Position numbers and translations under genes: made by a program
Part shown: positions 6,259 to 8,138 of the stretch, one piece after another
How the letters are laid out: the number at the start of each line of letters is the position of its first letter
How positions within the stretch are numbered: the first letter of the stretch is position 1
NCBI GenBank assembly: GCA_021162265.1
Contig: JAGGZA010000069.1
Coordinates: 1 to 8,138, forward strand
Direction: 5' to 3'
DNA length: 8,138 nucleotides
Source: Candidatus Aerophobota bacterium
Lineage (GTDB): Bacteria; Aerophobota; Aerophobia; Aerophobales; B3-G15
Notes under the pieces: generated by a model
Databases searched by the model: none
Told to the model about the DNA's origin: nothing
What the model saw: only the letters and a program-made list of their open reading frames with translations

Positions 6259-6920
6259 GTTTGCTGAGTTTAATTAAAGAAATCAGTCCACAGTTGCTTG
6301 AGGGAACTCTTGTTACCCTGCAGTTAACGGGTTTTGCTATTTCTCTGGGTTTTGTTATCGGGATGTTCCTCGCACTTGGCAGGTTATATGGAAGAGGTCC
6401 TGTACGAAAATTTTGTATAGGCTATATAGAGTTTTTCAGAGGAACTCCCCTTTTGGTACAGCTTTTTATTGTTTATTACGGCCTGCCAAGATACGGAATA
6501 AAGGTCCCCTCTATTGTGGCTGCACTGCTTGGACTTGGACTTAATAGCGCTGCTTATCAGGCTGAATATTTTAGAGGAGCAATTCAGTCCATAGATGAAG
6601 GACAAATGATGGCAGCACGTGCCCTTGGAATGAAGAAGCTACAGGCAATATTAAACATTCTCATTCCTCAGGCTTTAAGGATAGTCATCCCCTCCTGGTC
6701 AAATGAACTCATATACACTTTAAAATACTCTTCCGTGGCTTACATTATAGGAGCACCTGAGCTAATGGCTCAAGCAAAATTTATCGCAGCAGAGAATTTC
6801 AGGTACTTTGAGGTTTTTCTTGTTGTAGCCTTTATTTATCTGGTAATAGTCTCTTTGCTATCCTGGATATTAAGGATTATTGAAAACAGGGTAAGAATTC
6901 CCGGTTTACAAACCTCTTAA
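6255..6920 (+). CDS. Polar amino acid ABC transporter permease (second subunit)
   Basis: The 221-residue inner-membrane permease is a paralogue of the gene at 4824. Hydrophobic segments lie near 20-43, 64-79, 85-100, 157-168 and 186-208. The N-terminal permease region has GTLVTLQLT (17-25) and FFRGTPLLVQLF (60-71), both typical of the His/Glu/Gln/Arg/opine permease family. The EAA loop is MAARALG (119-125) with P138. The start is well supported by AGGAG (6246-6250) four bases before ATG 6255, and by the ATGA overlap with the ATPase gene. It is the last gene of the operon. The 25-base gap to the converging EamA gene has T-rich sequence but no hairpin, so the transcript may run into the antisense strand of that gene. 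Confidence 0.95.
   Translation: MSLLSLIKEISPQLLEGTLVTLQLTGFAISLGFVIGMFLALGRLYGRGPVRKFCIGYIEFFRGTPLLVQLFIVYYGLPRYGIKVPSIVAALLGLGLNSAAYQAEYFRGAIQSIDEGQMMAARALGMKKLQAILNILIPQALRIVIPSWSNELIYTLKYSSVAYIIGAPELMAQAKFIAAENFRYFEVFLVVAFIYLVIVSLLSWILRIIENRVRIPGLQTS
6569..6635 (+). repeat. 67-bp perfect direct repeat, copy 2 (in second permease)
   Basis: This is identical to 5117-5183, in the same reading frame relative to the EAA loop (residues about 106-127 here), 1452 bases downstream of copy 1. Confidence 0.95.
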
Positions 6921-6945
6921 CTACCAAACTATTCATTATTTTATT

Positions 6946-7821
6946 TTATTTAAATTCTTCTTCTTTTGCAGATAAAAAGCAAACCCCCACAAAAAGTAAA
7001 AAAATACCTAAAATCTGCATACCTGTCACTGTCTCTCCCAAGATAAAAAAGCTTAACAATGTGGCAAAAAAGGGAGTTGAAAGCTCAAGTGCAGAGGACT
7101 GGGCAGCCTTAATACGCTTCAGCCCTTCATAGTAAAGAATATATCCTCCTCCCACCACAATTCCTATTAATATCTGGTAAATATTAGATACGACAAGTGA
7201 AGATGTTGAAAGAAGGTAAGCTACAAATACAATTGAAGCGATAAGAAATCTATAGAATGTAACAACTCCGGCGTTCATACTCCTTAAATATTTCCTCGTT
7301 ACAACACCGGTAGTTGCCCAGGCAACCGTTGCAGATAAAACAAAGAGGTCATAAATGGTACCCAATTTTAACATGGATAAATTAGCCAAGGTTCTTGTTG
7401 TAACAAGCAAACCTGCGATAATCATGAAAATAATCCCGGCGTAATCAAACCTTGTGAGTTTATCTTCCTTTAAATAGAAAAATCCAATAAAAACGATAAA
7501 TATAGGTTGCATATGCCCTATAAGAACTACATTGATTACAGGAACTCTGGTTAGAGCAAAAAGATACATTAAATCAGCAAACAATGTTCCGGCAAATGCA
7601 AGGTAAACAAGGATTGGAAGTTGTTTTCTGCTAACCTTCAGATTTCCTTTATTGGTAGCAAGAGCATAAATTAAGGCAATTAATGTAACGAATATTGCTC
7701 TGGTGGTAGAAGTTTTAAGGAAATCTGCAGTTGCGTAGGAGAGTTTAGCAAAAATAGGCTCAAATGCCCAGGCTACACTTGCCCCCAGCGTTGCTAAAAT
7801 TCCTATTCTTTTTGCAGACAT
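6946..7821 (-). CDS. EamA/DMT-family 10-TM transporter
   Basis: The 291-residue integral membrane protein has about ten hydrophobic helices arranged as two EamA repeats. The first repeat closes near residues 94-140, with HMQPIFIVFIGFFYLKED followed by a GIIFMIIAGLLV helix. The second closes near 240-284, with STPFFATLLSFFILGE, then LGIFLLFVGV. The Pro in a helix, the Glu after it and the final Gly-rich helix in both halves are family hallmarks. A charged tail (KEEEFK) ends the protein. DMT members export amino acids, metabolites or other small molecules; the substrate is not readable from sequence. Lying tail-to-tail with an amino acid importer is suggestive but weak evidence for amino acid efflux. 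The ATG at 7821 lacks a strong ribosome site, but no better in-frame start lies nearby. The length is normal for the family. Confidence 0.92.
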   Translation of the reverse strand: MSAKRIGILATLGASVAWAFEPIFAKLSYATADFLKTSTTRAIFVTLIALIYALATNKGNLKVSRKQLPILVYLAFAGTLFADLMYLFALTRVPVINVVLIGHMQPIFIVFIGFFYLKEDKLTRFDYAGIIFMIIAGLLVTTRTLANLSMLKLGTIYDLFVLSATVAWATTGVVTRKYLRSMNAGVVTFYRFLIASIVFVAYLLSTSSLVVSNIYQILIGIVVGGGYILYYEGLKRIKAAQSSALELSTPFFATLLSFFILGETVTGMQILGIFLLFVGVCFLSAKEEEFK

Positions 7822-7854
7822 GGTACAGGGTTTATTTCTCTAAGGGAATGTAGA

Positions 7855-7883
7855 ATATTAATACTTTTCCGCTAATCTGTCCA
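7855..7883 (-). promoter_or_regulatory. Promoter of the EamA transporter gene
   Basis: On the minus strand TGGACA (7883-7878) matches the -35 consensus at five of six positions. It is followed after exactly 17 bases by TAATAT (7860-7855), four of six for the -10. A start near 7848 would leave a leader of about 27 bases. The EamA gene therefore probably has its own promoter rather than depending on the AOR transcript. The remainder of the 189-base gap (7822-8010) shows T/A tracts but no clear terminator or RNA. Confidence 0.5.
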
Positions 7884-8010
7884 GTTTTTTACTTTATTTT
7901 TATCCCACACAACTCAGAGGTAAGAGGGTATATGCAGGGAATAAAATTTGGCACGATAATACTTCTTTAAAAAAACACAAATTTATCATCTATAGAGGAA
8001 ACAATTTACT

Positions 8011-8138
8011 TCAATAAGATTTAAATTTCTTTAATCCCAGCTCTTCCAACTTCTCCTCTGTCGGTATGCCAAACTCATCCCACCCTCTTAATTGATAATA
8101 CTCGTTGAGCATAAGATTTAAGAAGGGAAGGATATTAG
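8011..8138 (-). CDS. Aldehyde:ferredoxin oxidoreductase, C-terminal fragment (runs off window)
   Basis: Reading the minus strand from the right edge gives 42 codons ending at TGA (8013-8011). The translation includes LMLNEYYQLRGWDEFGIP followed by TEEKLEELGLKKFKSY. The pattern YYxxRGWDxxGIPTxxxLxxLGL is the well-known C-terminal signature of tungsten/molybdenum aldehyde:ferredoxin oxidoreductases, which oxidise aldehydes to carboxylic acids and reduce ferredoxin in the cytoplasm of anaerobes. Only the last part of the C-terminal domain is inside the window, so cofactor residues and the subfamily (AOR, FOR, GOR, WOR5-like) cannot be judged. The AT-rich 189-base gap separates it from the EamA gene on the same strand. 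Confidence 0.85.
   Translation of the reverse strand, partial: NILPFLNLMLNEYYQLRGWDEFGIPTEEKLEELGLKKFKSY

Noticed and set aside
7890..7960. Imperfect hairpin (TTTTATTCCC with GGGATAAAA on the minus strand) between AOR and EamA genes
   Set aside because: It needs a bulge and a long loop and has no following T-run, so it is not separable from chance in AT-rich sequence.

Overview
The window is AT-rich bacterial-type sequence with compact genes, good Shine-Dalgarno sites and short gaps. An anaerobe is suggested by the C-terminal end of a tungsten/molybdenum aldehyde:ferredoxin oxidoreductase (AOR) at the right edge. A diderm cell is suggested by a substrate-binding protein that has a cleavable signal peptide but no lipobox cysteine. 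The overall mix (AOR, a small ATP-dependent ligase, a polar amino acid ABC transporter, an ACT-domain protein) would suit an uncultured sediment or subsurface anaerobic lineage such as Aerophobota or Atribacterota. That placement is inference only; nothing in the window fixes the phylum.

Layout. 9-1646 (+): a large protein fusing two tandem ACT-like domains, a helical linker and a metallo-beta-lactamase-fold domain. 1786-2592 (+): an alpha/beta hydrolase, followed by a weak hairpin. 2695-3291 and 3294-3797 (+): a two-gene unit of a minimal ATP-dependent nucleic-acid ligase core with no OB-fold domain and an unrecognised 167-residue protein; the second gene's ribosome binding site lies in the first gene's last codons. 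3849-6920 (+): a consensus-like promoter and a four-gene polar amino acid ABC transporter operon (binding protein, permease, ATPase, permease), with a 13-bp perfect hairpin after the binding-protein gene. 6946-7821 (-): an EamA/DMT-family 10-TM transporter converging on the operon, with its own promoter. 8011-8138 (-): the last 42 codons of an AOR.

Together the right two-thirds fits amino acid handling: uptake by the ABC system, possible efflux by the EamA protein, and ferredoxin-linked oxidation of aldehydes derived from amino acids by AOR. The ACT domains of the first gene suggest that it also senses an amino acid or similar small ligand. This shared theme is inference from neighbourhood.

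The points most worth a second look are the ACT-ACT-MBL fusion, the OB-less ligase with its coupled partner, a 67-bp perfect repeat shared by the two permease genes (probably recent gene conversion), and the unusual start region of the first permease. No RNA genes, CRISPR arrays or insertion sequences were seen. No gene-free stretch exceeds about 190 bases.
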